64,000 nucleotides of DNA from Voacanga thouarsii. Its lineage: Eukaryota; Streptophyta; Magnoliopsida; Gentianales; Apocynaceae. Positions 43,741 to 55,763 of this stretch are shown here, piece by piece. The position numbers and the translations under genes are program-made. The number at the start of each line of letters is the position of its first letter. The stretch's first letter is position 1. The notes beneath the pieces were generated by a model. It searched no databases. It was not told the origin of the DNA and was given only the letters and a program-made list of their open reading frames with translations. The stretch is from positions 620,001 through 684,000 of the forward strand of contig JANUWF010001824.1 in NCBI GenBank assembly GCA_026120185.1. Direction: 5' to 3'.

Positions 43741-45230
43741 ATCTTCGAGGTCCTTGTTCTATAGATGTAGGCTCATCTTGGACTTGTGAGCCATCTAATC
43801 GAGATTCATTATTTGGTTCAGGCACTAATTATGGCTCTTGAATCTCATCTTGATGAGGTTCGAGCACTAACTCGTGGTCCTTGAATCTCATCAAGATGTA
43901 TTTTACTCCCACTGATTCTTTTGGAAATAAATTCCTTTTCAAGAAAGAATCCATTTCGAGCAACAATTACTCTATTTTCTTTTGGAAGATAAAATTGATT
44001 TCCTTTAGTTTCTTTAGGATACCCCACAAATATGCATTTATCAGATTTAGGTGAAAGTTTATCAGATAATAAACGCTTTACATAAACTTCACAACCCCAA
44101 ATCTTCAGAAATAACAAACTAGGTTGTCTCCTAGTCCATATCTCATATGGCGTTTTCTGAACCGATTTAGATGGAACTCGATTTAGTATGAATGCAGCAG
44201 TCTCCAGGGCATAACCCCAAAAGGAGATTGGAATATCAGTTTGACTCATCATTGATCGAACCATATCTAATAAAGTCCGATTTCTCCGTTCAGATACACC
44301 ATTCCATTGAGGTGTTCCTGGTGGAGTTAATTGGGAAATAATTCCACAATTTTTAAGATGCTCGTCAAACTCGTGGCTTAAGTATTCACCACCTCGATCC
44401 GATCGAAGTGTTTTGATACTTTTGCCAAGTTGATTTTGTACTTCATTTTGAAATTCTTTGAATTTCTAGAATGATTCAGATTTATGTTTCATTAGATACA
44501 GGTAGCCATATCTGCTGAAATCATCTGTAAATGTAATGAAGTACTGAAATCCTCCTCTAGCGAGTGAATTCATTGGTCCACATACATCAGTATGTATTAG
44601 GCCCAATAAATCAGTTGCCCTTTCATTTTGTCTCTTGAAAGGCGCTTTAGTCATTTTGCCTAATAAACAAGAATCACATATTCTGTAAGATTCTAAATCA
44701 AATGATTTTAGAAGCCCATCATTATGAAGCTTTGTTATGCGTTTCTCATTTATATTGCCCAAACGACAATGCCAGAAGTAAGTCTGATTTAAATCATTGG
44801 ATTTCAATCTCTTAGTATTTATATTATAGATAGACATGTCTGAAGATCCACGAAGATTTAGAATATAAACCCCATTCGATAATGAAGCATCTCCATAAAA
44901 AATGCCGTTTTTATTAATGGAGCAAATGTTATTCCTAATAACAAATTCAAAACCTTCTAAATCCAAACAAGAAACTGAAATAATATTCCTACTCATAGCA
45001 GGAACATAAAAACAATTGTTCGGTTCTAAAACAAGCCCACTGGGCAAAATTAATTCAAAAGTTCCTACGACCTCTGCGAGCAACTTTTGCTCCATTCGCA
45101 ACTCGTAGGTCTACCTCGCCTTTTGCCAAGGCTCTACTCCTTTTTAGACCCTGCACATTTACACAAATGTGAGATCCACAACCGGTATCCAATACCCATG
45201 AATCGAAGTAGATAAATTAATTTCAATAAC
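43741..45230 (-). pseudogene. copia L protease-integrase
   Basis: The protease near 45200-45110 is badly broken. The 211-codon frame 45101-44466 contains the zinc-binding part YFWHCRLGNINEKRITKLH with CDSCLLGKMTK, then HTDVCGPM (first catalytic Asp) and FITFTDDFSRYGY. After a stop at 44464 the frame continues with LRSDRGGEYLS (second Asp) and GTPQWNGVSERRNRTLLD (catalytic Glu), then MVRSMM and the C-terminal WGCEVYVKR and KCIFVGY. The three catalytic residues are visible; the frame ends near 43845 and a decayed linker follows. Confidence 0.92.
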
Positions 45231-46082
45231 ATAAATACCGAAGCGGCAGTCTCACTTGTCCTTCTTTTTCTTTGCTTCCAAATAGAGCTTGCAATTTCTT
45301 AACCAATGCCCTTGTTCTCCACAATGGTGGCAAGCTCCCTCCTTTGGTGTCTTGGCCTTAGGTTTGGGCTTGAACTTGGACTTTGCCTTGTCCTTACCCT
45401 TACTAGCCATGACCTTGCCCTTTTGGTTGTTCTTTTTGCCTTTCCTTTTTGAACCATTAGAACACTAGGAGTATTCTTCCTAATGTTCGAGTTCGACTTG
45501 TTTTAGCATCCCATGCAATTCGGTAATGGATTTCTCCATATTATGCATGTTAAAATTCATGACAAACTGGTCATACTCAGCAGGTAAAGAGCCCAAGATC
45601 AAATCCGTGGCCGTGTCATGATTAACAGGAGCACCAAGCTTATCAAGATGATCTAGATAGCCCTTCATTTTAAGGACATGAGCACTTACCGAAGTGCCAG
45701 AAACCATCTTACATGCATTTAACGCCTTGTGAGTTTCAAATCTCTCTTGTCGTGCTTGCTCTTGGAACATTTCCTTGAGATGCACAATCATGTCATATGC
45801 CTCTGTTTCTTCAAACTGTTTTTGAAGTTCAGAGTTCATGGTTGCTAGCATGAGACAAGTAACATCGTTGGAGTCATCTTTGTGCTTACTATAAGCATCT
45901 TTTTCAGCTTTTGAGGCGTTATTTGCTGGAGCAGGGGGAATAGGATTTTCAAGAACATAGAGCCTTTTTTCTTGCTTAAGAACAATTCTTAAGTTTCGTA
46001 CTCAATCAAGAAAGTTAGTCCCACTAAGCTTGTCTTTCTCAAGCACAGATCGCAATGAATTATTCCAACTGTTTGTTGCCAT
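45231..46082 (-). pseudogene. copia L gag
   Basis: ATG at 46082 opens MATNSWNNSLRSVLEKDK. A TGA replaces the expected Trp at about 46003 (NFLD-stop-VRNLR). The capsid part continues with YVLENPIPPAPA and, in the 45851-45480 frame, AYDMIVHLKEMFQEQAR, LMKMKGYLDHLDKLG-like and LGSLPAEYDQFVMNF. Two stops near 45480 precede a lysine-rich segment and an intact zinc knuckle CHHCGEQGHWLRNC (45335-45294). Confidence 0.92.
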
Positions 46083-46342
46083 TATCTACATACAAAAATA
46101 TGCAAAGTAATTAATTTTTGAGACTCTAACGAAAAACTCCCACTAAAAGCATTTAAAATTTTTGAAACTTCAACATTTTGATGTTTCGTAGTGGGGAAAA
46201 ATATTTTGTTTTAATCATAAGTAAGCTTTGGCTTTAATCTTATAATTAAATAAAATTCTAATTTTAAATGAGATAGACATCAAATGTCCCGGCTAAAAAT
46301 ATCTCATAAAATGCCCTAGGCCCAAAACCATTTTGATAGCCC
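46083..46342 (-). other. copia L 5' leader after the deletion
   Basis: AT-rich leader between the truncated LTR and the gag start. No primer-binding site (TGGTATCAGAGC or similar) is present. Confidence 0.7.
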
Positions 46343-46575
46343 AGTTAAGTCAAACTATACTAATCTTAATTTATTATTATTCCAATAATAATAATCAATC
46401 AGGGACAGTTTTAGAATAGTCATTGTATTCATTGTAGGGTTTTACTATCAAGTCACGTACTTGATGACCAACAAAACAAAACTCACTATTCATGGAAAGG
46501 AAAGCCTCATATTATTATATAAAACATAATGACAATTGTATAAGTACAAATTGACTCTAGGGCATATCCCCAACA
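46343..46575 (-). repeat. truncated 5' LTR of copia L
   Basis: Aligns with 41826-42057 of the 3' LTR, with only a few base changes and a short indel. About 1.2 kb of LTR are missing on the leader side. Confidence 0.92.
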
Positions 46576-47590
46576 AATACCCCTATTGTGTAGGTGATAT
46601 TAAAGTACGAAATCAATCAATATCCCTATGCCCTATATGACATTAATCAATCTTTGATTATTCAAGTTTAATTCTTAACCTTCTTTTCCAAGTAGCTAAG
46701 AAAAAAAAATATAGAATTAATGAAATTGAATCCTCTTCTAATCTTTTTTTCCCAAGTTAATTAGAAGGAAGAAATAATCAATCAATTAACTAAATAAATC
46801 AAGCAACCAAATACCAAAAATAATAATCAATTGATCAAATCGCTAAAATCAATAAAAATTATGAATCCAAAGTTATCTTCTAAATACAATTAAAATAATT
46901 TAAACTCAAATTGCCATTAAATTACAAAAAAGAGAAAAAGAAACTACTTATAGACAAGTAAGCTTTCTTTTTGTTCCTTGAAACTTCTTGATCAATCTTC
47001 TTCTCTTCTCCAAAAATCTCCTTAATTCTCCTAAATCTTAGTGCTTAATTCAACTGTCTTAGAGTTTTCTATGAGTTTGCAAGTCCCAAAGGTGAAAACT
47101 AGTTTAGGGATTGTTATTCTCTTGTATTTATAAGAGTTTAGATTGTTAAAAAGTATATACAATAGTTCAAATCTGTTTTCAAATCAGTTCCTAAAAGATC
47201 AGCATTGCAACTTCCAAATTCTAATACAAAAAGGATTTTCTGCCGCCACTGCAAAGCACTAAGCCAACACCAATTAGAGTTGGTGACCCGGTGCCAGTCA
47301 CCCCTATTCCGATTCCGAAATTACTTTATTTTGCCCTATTTTTCCAAAACTAAATAGGGCAAAATTAGGTTCCAACTCTAGGGCCAATCCAATCTTCTCG
47401 GGCTGGCATTGGGTTAGGACTGGAATCGCACAATTAAGTTCCAAATTCTTCAATTTCTGCATGAAATCAAGGAATTGCTTTGTACAGGTAAAATATCAAA
47501 TTGTAAGGGAATTGACTAGTTATTGCATCAAAAACATCACAAAATCATCTCAAATAGCTTGGAAAATATAAGAACATTTAGGCCCTATCA
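46576..47590 (-). repeat. 5' LTR of element D, U3 half
   Basis: It resumes AATACCCCTATTGTGTAGG after copia L. On the minus strand it starts TGATAGGGCCTAAATG at 47590. U3 shares ATGCAATAACTAGTCA with LTR-A1. A GC-richer patch lies at 47270-47410. Confidence 0.87.
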
Positions 47591-48954
47591 CCAGTCAATA
47601 GAGTTACCCCTAGCTTAATTGGGCTTAGACTAAGTCCTTGGACCTCTAGTCTAGGTTATTAAGCTAAACATAATATATTTACTTATTCAAGGACTAATAA
47701 AATATCCTAAATAAATAATTAATTAACTCAAATGAACCAAAAGAATTTCTCATGCCTTTTCTAGTTTATGTCCCAGATAATTCTAGTTATTCACTCATGG
47801 CCCCAACACTGAATAATTAAATTAACAAAATAAACTATACCATTAACCCATTCTCTCCTTAGGCCTTTTGTTTTATTCTAACCCAACAGTAAATTAGACA
47901 ATCTGAATAAAATAAAAATCATTTTTATTTAAGACCATTTCCTTAGCGTAAAATTAATTAGGATTTATGGGCTACTTTGAAAACTAAAAGACACATCGTC
48001 CTTAGATGCTAAAATGATCAAAATACCCCTACCATAAAAATAGCTATATTTTGCATTTTAATTATTTACTATTATCACCATAAGGAAATATTGACCTCAA
48101 GGACAATGCTGCGTATAGTAAAGTCTCAAATCAATGTGTGTTTTGACCAAAATACTCCTTTACGTAATATCATTAGAGGAAACAGTGTACTAATATATCT
48201 CTAAATAACATCTACCGTCCTTAGATCTCTAGTCCAATGGTTCACAACTTCTTAGAATGTTTCCACTTTACTAGGGAGCTACCCTTAAGCAAAAATCTAA
48301 GTCATGTTCCCCAAGGCGCTAGATCTACAAACTATTCGGATAGTCACAAGTGGTGATATCTCCAATAGGAGCATAAAAGCTCTCTTATATAAATTTGTCT
48401 TAAATTATTGGTCACACATACCTAATGTACATGTATATTGTTCCTGTCGTAGAACCTCACTTATAATATATCAAAGTACATGCTTCTAGCTTTGCTAGAC
48501 CACCAACCCATACATAAGTTTGTAGGGTATAAGTTCATGTTATAGCTCTAGTTGTCTAGGCTTTTCTTATTTTAATAATTTGAGAAACCACTACTATGGG
48601 TTCAATTTTACGTATTCCAAATATGCTTATATCATGAAGTGAGTAGACCATTCACTAGCTAAAGGTAAGCTATTTCTTTTTTAGAATTCATAGTATAATA
48701 ACTCCTAATGAGATTCCCATTCTCATTATTCGGTTAAGAACAAATATTTATATGTTAAATAACTTATGATCTATATCTTACTATGAATTAGCGCCATTCA
48801 TATGGGCCACTTACTTAAATACAATGGGATTTTCCCAACATAATCATGCTAAATAAATTAACGTAAAATAACACAAACAAAATTGTAAATAAAACTTTCA
48901 TTTATTAATTTGAATTTATATCAGATACATAATTTGAAGGCATATATTCCAACA
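47591..48954 (-). mobile_element. copia LTR fragment J
   Basis: Its right end reads GGCATATATTCCAACA, the outer end of a copia LTR (minus TGTTGGAATATATGCC). It directly abuts the older LTR K, into which it was inserted. The left part is non-coding and ends at element D; no opposite TG end or matching TATTG duplication was found, so the rest is lost. Confidence 0.6.
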
Positions 48955-49545
48955 TATTGACCATCTCAACTACTTTTGTTTATTTTACACTATGCCCAAT
49001 ATATATCCTACAGGCAGTCCCAATGAGACTCCAAATATTAAAATTAAAGTACAACATTCACCAAATAAAGTACCTTAGAGATCTCAAGTCTAAGAATATT
49101 TATATATTTGCTATAATGAAATTCTATCATTGGGACTAAATAGTTATCCATGTGATTATATCATAGTTAGGTTATCCAATAAACTTGTTCGTCCAACAAG
49201 GATCCACGTGTGAATTTTGATTATCGTAATACTCACGGATATGAGAACTGCCACTCAATCTAATCAAGAAGTCTAACACGAGTAATCTTGGTGCATTAAT
49301 TATGTTTGTCTTATTAATACTATGACTAGGGATAATTTAAGAATAATCATTGCATAGTATAGTAGGAATCTCACATAATGATCCCTATTATGATTTTCTT
49401 AACATTGTGCTTAGGACTTTATCTACTAGATTTATACACATATATGCGAAATAATCAATTCAACAGAAAGATAAAGTATCTTTTTATTGAATAAATATGC
49501 AAAATACATTGTCCAAATGATTACTTCTAGGGCATAATACCAACA
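48955..49545 (-). mobile_element. copia LTR fragment K
   Basis: Aligns with 1975-2568 of the copia I LTR, for example GTTATCCATGTGATTAT and TTAATACTATGACTAGGGAT. It ends GGGCATAATACCAACA at 49545, inside a gypsy RT. Interrupted on the left by LTR J. Confidence 0.8.
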
Positions 49546-49965
49546 ATAATATCCCTGTCTGAGGTCTAGCTTAGAGTAACAACTCGTTCCTTGCAGTTGA
49601 TCAAACAATTCATCTACCATGGGTAAAGAATTTTATTCTTCACTATTAGTTTATTCAATCCCCGGTAATCAATACATAATCTCATAGTACTATCTTTTTT
49701 TTTTAACAAAGAGTACTGGTGTTTCCTAAGATGATGTCCTTAGCTAAATGAATCTTTATCCTGACAATTCCTACAATTGATCATTCAACTATTTTAATTC
49801 TATAGGTGCTATTTGATATGGGGTGTGAGAAATTGGTTTAGCATTTGGTACTAGATTAGTCTTCAATTCAACGTCCCTTTCCAGTGGTGTTTCTTTTAGC
49901 TCTACTGGGAAGATATCTAAATAGTCGTAGACTACTGGAATGTCTTTTAGTTCACTGGCTCTATT
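49546..49965 (-). pseudogene. Ty3/gypsy reverse transcriptase N-terminal remnant
   Basis: Minus-strand reading gives DIPVVYDYLDIFPVEL, RDVELKTNLVPNAKPIS, then [20 protein letters not shown] (shift near 49720), [11 protein letters not shown] and [20 protein letters not shown] before LTR K interrupts at Gly-Tyr. The catalytic YxDD would lie beyond the break and is lost. Confidence 0.9.
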
Positions 49966-50599
49966 AGTTTGTTCAAAAAAAAAAAAAAATTGCTAAGTAT
50001 CCAATACAACTTTTTCGATGCAATTTTTGAGCTTTCACTCTAGAAATCATGAAATTATTGTGGTCGTCACTTTCTGTGCCCAAAACTCTAATACATCATC
50101 TCCTGGTTTACAGAACTATACATAATTCTTTCTGCAATCAACCTTAGCATGGTGTTGGGATAGCTAATCCATTCCTAAGATGGTATTATAATCTTTTATA
50201 GGTAAATGAATGAGATCTCCTTTCAGAATAACTCCTTCTATCTCAATTTTACAATCTGGATATGCCATATTACTATCCAACTATTTTCCCAGAAGCGTAC
50301 TAATGATCATCTTATATGGGACTTCTTTACTCAGTATCTTCAAATGGCGGTTAAAAAATTGTGCAATAATAGAATATGTATAGCATGGATCTATTAGTAT
50401 AGTAGCTTTTTTATCAGATATAAAAATCTTACCTTCTACTGTTATACATCCACATTAGATTTGTCCAGAGCAACTACTTGACCTTTCACCTGAGGTTTAG
50501 GTCCTCTGGCTTGGATGTGGACGGTTAGGTTTGGGCTGCCTTAACTAGTCTTGATCTGGGTCTAACATTACTCCTCCATGCATTCATCCATTCGAGTAT

Positions 50600-51425
50600 T
50601 CTTCTAGGATGTAGGTAATCAACAATCTTGTGGCCTTTCTTGCTATAGTTATAGCACCATAAAACAGGTCTGTCTGTTACATGCCCTCCTTCTTTTTTCT
50701 GCATCTTACCCTTTATCTGCTAATTAAACTTTCTTGGTCTTGTGTGCTCTGGACGATATCCTCCTTTAATTTTTTTCTTATTTGTTCCAAATCTTCTCTC
50801 TTTATACGAATCCAATTTCTATAGTTGCACTGTATATTAGTGGAGCTATAACAATCAATGATTGCTTCAACCCTGGGTGTAATCCTTTCACAAAGCGTCG
50901 CACTCTATCTGCTTCTTCATGTACTAGGAATGGACAGTATTTGGAAAGTCTAGTGAACTCTGCTACATATTTTCCTACTATCTGTCCCTTTTGCTTAAAA
51001 CTCTAAAATTTGTCATCCTTTTTTCCCACTATCTAACGTGGAATGAACTCATGTTCAAAGGCCTCTAGAAAATTTACCCAAGTCTATTCTCGTGCTTCCT
51101 TCTTCTACAACCACCAGTCTCGTGCTACTCCTTAGACTCTAAAAATAGCAAATTGCACTTTCCTCTTATCAAAATAGTTTAAAGCTATGAATAGATCTGC
51201 CATCTATTCTATCTAGAATTCAGCTTCTTGATCCTGGCTAGGTTTTCCACTGAACTAAGGAGGGTAGAATTTTAGGAATCGTTATAAAGCTTCATCTACC
51301 TTAGTTTCATTGGTTTGTCTTTTTTGGGTAGATGTATTCACCATTTGTTGGAAAACACCTATCAATCTCTGTAAAGCATGTATTATTGCATTATAAGGTG
51401 GATTTTCCCCTTTGTCCATAGTATT
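50600..51425 (-). pseudogene. Ty3/gypsy gag of element E
   Basis: ATG 51422 opens MDKGENPPYNAIIHALQRL. Then FLKFYPPQFSGKPSQDQEAE, MADLFIALNYFDKRKVQFAI, ARDWW and QKGQIVGKYVAEFTRLSKYC follow. The zinc knuckle near 50645-50600 reads CYNYSKKGHKIVDY; two of its cysteines have become tyrosine. At least six stops. Positions 50060-50600 correspond to a decayed protease region. Confidence 0.88.
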
Positions 51426-52020
51426 CTCCTCTACTCACTCTTCTTAGTGTCCCTGGGTAGTTTATTTTGGTGGCATCTATAGGTTCTGGGTTAGTTCTTA
51501 TAAATCAAGTCAATAAGTAAGTAAAAACAAGTTAGATAGCCCACAATGAGCAAAACAAGTACACTTTATTACACAACTCGAAACGTTCCATATGTTACAT
51601 AATACTATACAAGTCTATTCACACAGGAGTCCTATTTACAACATCTTACTAACATCTAAATTCATCATTCTTCATCACTTTCAAATTTTGAAGTTAAGGG
51701 TTCGGAGTCTAACGATAAAGTGCAACACTATCTACAAGTTCTTCCTACTTCTGTTCACACTTCTAAATTACTATAAGCTCATTCTTAGTAGGATAATAGC
51801 CTCAGTATGACGTTGCTTAGATAGCAAAATATGTGTTGGACTAGTTCAACATCTCAGGCCTGTTCTAATAGAGGCATGGAAATAGCTAACGTTAGGACCC
51901 ATCTAAATCCAAGTCTTTCTAATCTTCCTTCTTTTCTACAGGTTTCTTGCTTTTCTCATTGCCTCCTGTCATTTTTCCACAAAAAATAAAATATGTCTAG
52001 TCAGCTAAAATCACTAATTT

Positions 52021-52036
52021 ATGGCACTGATACCAA
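52021..52036 (-). other. primer-binding site of gypsy element E
   Basis: Minus strand TTGGTATCAGTGCCAT next to the LTR; initiator-Met type with one or two changes. Confidence 0.85.
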
Positions 52037-52037
52037 T

Positions 52038-55000
52038 TGTAACACCCCTAATTCCTAGAAGTGATAAAACCTGTAATACATGGGTGTCACCCCCATCTAA
52101 TCTCCCAAATAATGGGTTTTTATAATGATTTTAACTTAAAATAAAATTATCATTCTATTTCACACCAAAAGAATTAACACAAAAAATTGCTCTGTTTAAT
52201 ACATCCAAAGTGCAACTATATAAAATTAATATCCAAGTTGGTGATTTGCAGACCGACCAAAAACTCTATATGCCTAACTATAGCCTAGTGATGCCATATT
52301 AGGTGCATAGATCTCATAAGTGGAAGTCCTCAAAAATGGTCCTTGATAAAGAGAAAACAAAACAAACACGTGAGTAGAAATACTTAGTGAGTCATTAGTG
52401 TGCCCGTGGTTTTACTTCAAAATATGCATGCACAAACCATTTGTTAGCACCGACACGAAAAGAAGCCAAAATCCTTTGGTTATTCTTAAACCTGTGTAAG
52501 AGATCAAATTTTATGTTGTTAATATTTCTATTTTCAAATCATGCCCCGTAGTTCTAGAAACCAGGCTCTTTTCTTAATAGAAGGACAACCTACATGAAAA
52601 GTCTTACAAGGGCTTCACCTTTGGTTGTATGGTCCAATGTGCGATACCTACACTCAACTAAATCTTACCAGCACGATAAGAGCTTTTACACATCTTACCT
52701 TAATATCTCGAATCTTTTACTTGCCACTGCCAATCCAGGGTTTTCAATCCTGACATCAATTACTATTGAGGCAGCAAGGGGTTGAACACAATGAGTATCC
52801 CCGCTTAGCAAACTATGAACAACTCAAATATCACATTGGACAATTGCTAGGTGAAGAATGGTTAGCTAGAGACGGCTAATTCCAATGTTCTATCACTCCG
52901 TTTGGAGTAAGATGGATCCCAGGAATAGATAAGGTTCTTGGGTTCATCTAAATCTAACGTGAGCTAATACAATTAGAAAATTCCCTTGCTAAGTACTCAA
53001 CATCTTCACATCTTCCCATGCTCATCTCCAAGCGTATTTCCATGAAAAATCCATTTTCGAGGGCCATATGTAGCTTTCAAATCCTTTTTCTTAGTTCTAA
53101 AGATCATTAGTTGGATAAAGGTAAGACACATCCCATAGGGTGCACTAGGTATTTTGAAAGTACAGAGGTTCTTTAGGAGGGAAAAAAGAATATATTATCT
53201 CAGAAAAGCTTTTAGAAAATCAATAAAATTTTTAAAGAAGTTGAAATGGCCTAACTAGCTTTGAGATGGCAAGTCCAGCTTTGAAATAACAAATTCAAAT
53301 CCTTCTTACATCGTAGTTGCTAGGTTTTGAAAAGGTAAAAAATGCATACTTTAAAACCAAACTTTTGCATTTATTTAAAAACCATTTGCAATAACACGTC
53401 TTTGAAATAATTAGGACTCACCGTGTACTTCGAAGTATGTTTCCCAAGGTTTCTGGTATCTTCTAGTGATGTTCACCTATATAAAATGCTACATCATTCA
53501 TGGTCCAACAAAGCATTCAGTTTAACTAAGTAGGGAAAGAAAGAAAAAAAAATATACCATTCTCCCATTTTGGCTACTTAGAACTATCTACGGCTTTCAT
53601 TTTGGTGACTTTACATAGCCTACAAATGTCCATCAAAATTCATACCATAATTTTCCCCTTCTCTATAGTTTGAAGTGGATGCAGATTTTTTAGAAGGTCC
53701 TAATTGTTTCTGGTATCAAGGGAATAAAAATAGCTTATACTTCTCAATTAAGCAAAACAGAATTTCTGAAATGGCGGCCTTCAGTTTTTTGTCCATAACT
53801 TTCTGCTCACAACTCCAAATTATGTTAACATTGTCCCAAAATGTTCCTAGGATAATTAGCTACAAATTTTAAGTCATAAATTTCCACAATAGTGGGCCAT
53901 ATCATTCAGTGTTTACACAAACAGCCAGGTTCATCAATTCACCTAAGAAGAATTTCTTGATAATGTTCACACATTGCACAGGCCATATATTCCAATTCTT
54001 CTAGATAACATATACCATCTAAACCTTCCTAACTCTTGTTGAACACTTATAAAAGTGTGATTTAACCTTCTTTTCAACCCAGCTTCTCTATACACATTGA
54101 AATCAGGCACAATCAGAAGAGTGCAAAACTAGCATTTTTATGTAGGTAGCTTTAGTTCTCAGTAGTTTTATACATCCTTTTGTATTTCAAACATTAGGAA
54201 TCCAACCTCCCTCTCTTCCTAACATTTTCAGACATGGTAAAGAGTAGTTAGTTCATCTTACACCCCCTGCATACATATCTAGGGGTGGCAATGTTGAACA
54301 CGACACGCCAACACGATCTAAAAATGACAAGGTTATAGCGGGTTAGGGATAGGGTTTCGCGAGTTTGGGTAGAAACAAGTTGACCCGTTTAACATTAAAT
54401 GTGTTTAGGTCATAAACGGGTTTAACCTGCTAACCTGTTTATTTTTTATTACTATTTTTTTAGGTACAAACTCCTCTACAAGTGATAGCTTAGCTCTTCT
54501 TTGCAGCAATTGATATTCTGAGACCAAGAAAAAAAAAAAAAGGAAAAGAAATGTCAATACACATGTAAAGGCAACTACTTATCAGGTTGGTGGGTTAGTG
54601 GGTTTAATAATTATCTATTTAATTTTCATGTCTAATCGTGTCATGTCGTGTCATATCAACCCGTTTATTTTCGTGTCGTATTCATGTTACAAAATGAGAC
54701 ACATTTATTAATTGTGTTGGGTTGGCATATCGAATGTAATTATCTTAGGTTGACAAGACCCGCCAACCCGAATATAACATGATTGCCACCCTTATATATA
54801 TCAATTAATTGCCTACAACCAGAGAAAAAAATTGCTCAGTATGGTTTCATTAACACATATCAACATAGCTAGCTTTAGTTTTCATTTTCTTCCTTAACTA
54901 AACACAGAACACTTCAAAACTTTTTCTTGCATTTTCATTGCAGAAAAGAACACCCAATAAATGCCAAAAGCAACTAAAATCAACCTTGAGCAACCAGTTC

Positions 55001-55763
55001 AACAAACAACTAGTAACCAGAAAATTCTATCATGAACTTCAGCTTTGTTTTCTTTGTTATTTTTATTTTGTTTTGTTTTGTTTTTTTGCAATTTTCACCA
55101 ATAAAATTTGTTTCAAATGAAACCTTTTGATATGCAGAACAACTTTTATTCTAGGAGAGGGGTTTCTTACCTATCTAAGGCTTGAAATAAGAGGTTGTAG
55201 GCTGCTGGAACCCTTCCTTTTCGCAGCTCGCTCGCTCGCTCTCTCGTCTATTTTTCTTTTTCTTATTCTAATTCTTTTTTTTCGGCCGATGAAAATCCCT
55301 CCAATATGATGGGTAATGGAAGGTTCTAGGTCCAGGGTATTTTAGATGTTTTAGGGGGCTTAAATAAGAGGGTAAAGGTCCTTTAACAAAGCTGAAATTC
55401 TTAGTATAAAATAACACAACTAATCACACTTCTCTTAATCCTTACTTAAGCTAATTAATCCTACTTAATATATAATTGATGTTCAGCTTATTTAACCTCG
55501 ATAACTTCCTTACTTAAGCACCTTTAATCACAATTAAGTGTCTTAAATATAGTTTAACATTAATCTAAATATAATCTCACTAAACAAGCTTAATTCTCAC
55601 TAATCACAGTTATTAACCCTTAATTAATCTTACTAAAAACTCATGTGCCTAAGATTATTGTTTTATCAAAATGATCTATGCATTATATGGATTTTGGGTA
55701 TCCTGCCTCATGTTTAACTATTCCTAATTTCATGCAAAACAAGGTCAAAACTGGGTCTCACCA
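52038..55763 (-). repeat. 5' LTR of gypsy element E
   Basis: About 3.7 kb. On the plus strand it runs from TGTAACACCCCTAATTCC to GGGTCTCACCA. It is the same family as solo LTR F: both have AGCAAGGGGTTGAACA about 740 bp from the left end (52773 and 59649) and AGTGAGT near 330 bp. The right limit is the likely TGGTGAGACCC start on the minus strand. It hosts a hAT MITE. Confidence 0.75.
54280..54794. mobile_element. hAT-type MITE (515 bp)
   Basis: Terminal inverted repeats TAGGGGTGGCAAT (54280-54292) and ATTGCCACCCTTA (54782-54794) differ at one position. They are flanked by TACATATC (54272-54279) and TATATATC (54795-54802), an 8-bp duplication with one mismatch, as hAT elements make. The interior has repeated CGTGTC/CCCGTTTA motifs and no ORF. 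Confidence 0.88.

Larger units (their letters stand above)
40612..46575 (-). mobile_element. copia element L, nearly complete, damaged 5' LTR
   Basis: Perfect target duplication AATAC at 40607-40611 and 46576-46580. 3' LTR (left) 40612-42057, polypurine tract, then RNase H, RT, integrase, protease and gag in reverse. The 5' LTR (right) keeps only its first 233 bp; the rest, with the primer-binding site, is deleted. What remains of the two LTRs is almost identical (a few differences in 230 bp), so insertion is recent. An empty version of the target site exists at 36154-36175. All main copia domains can be read, with scattered stops. Confidence 0.93.
24313..47590 (-). mobile_element. element D: second member of the A family, minus strand, heavily interrupted
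   Basis: 5' LTR (right) is 40038-40611 plus 46576-47590; primer site 40017-40035; internal region 37135-40037; 3' LTR (left) is 36122-37134 plus a detached piece at 24313-24475. Nested inside are a Sirevirus-like element (24476-31841), solo LTR G (31859-36116) and copia L (40612-46575). LTR, leader and the unrecognised ORF all correspond to element A. There is no pol. The far left end of the 3' LTR is missing, so no target duplication can be checked (CCAGT lies just right of 47590). Confidence 0.8.
49546..55763 (-). mobile_element. gypsy element E, 5' part, minus strand
   Basis: Long LTR at 52038-55763, initiator-Met-like primer site, gag and the beginning of RT. It is cut off inside RT at 49546 by LTR K; the remainder is not present to the left. 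LTR length, primer and RT motif suggest a Tekay-like chromovirus, but the integrase and any chromodomain are missing, so the lineage is inferred. Confidence 0.82.
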
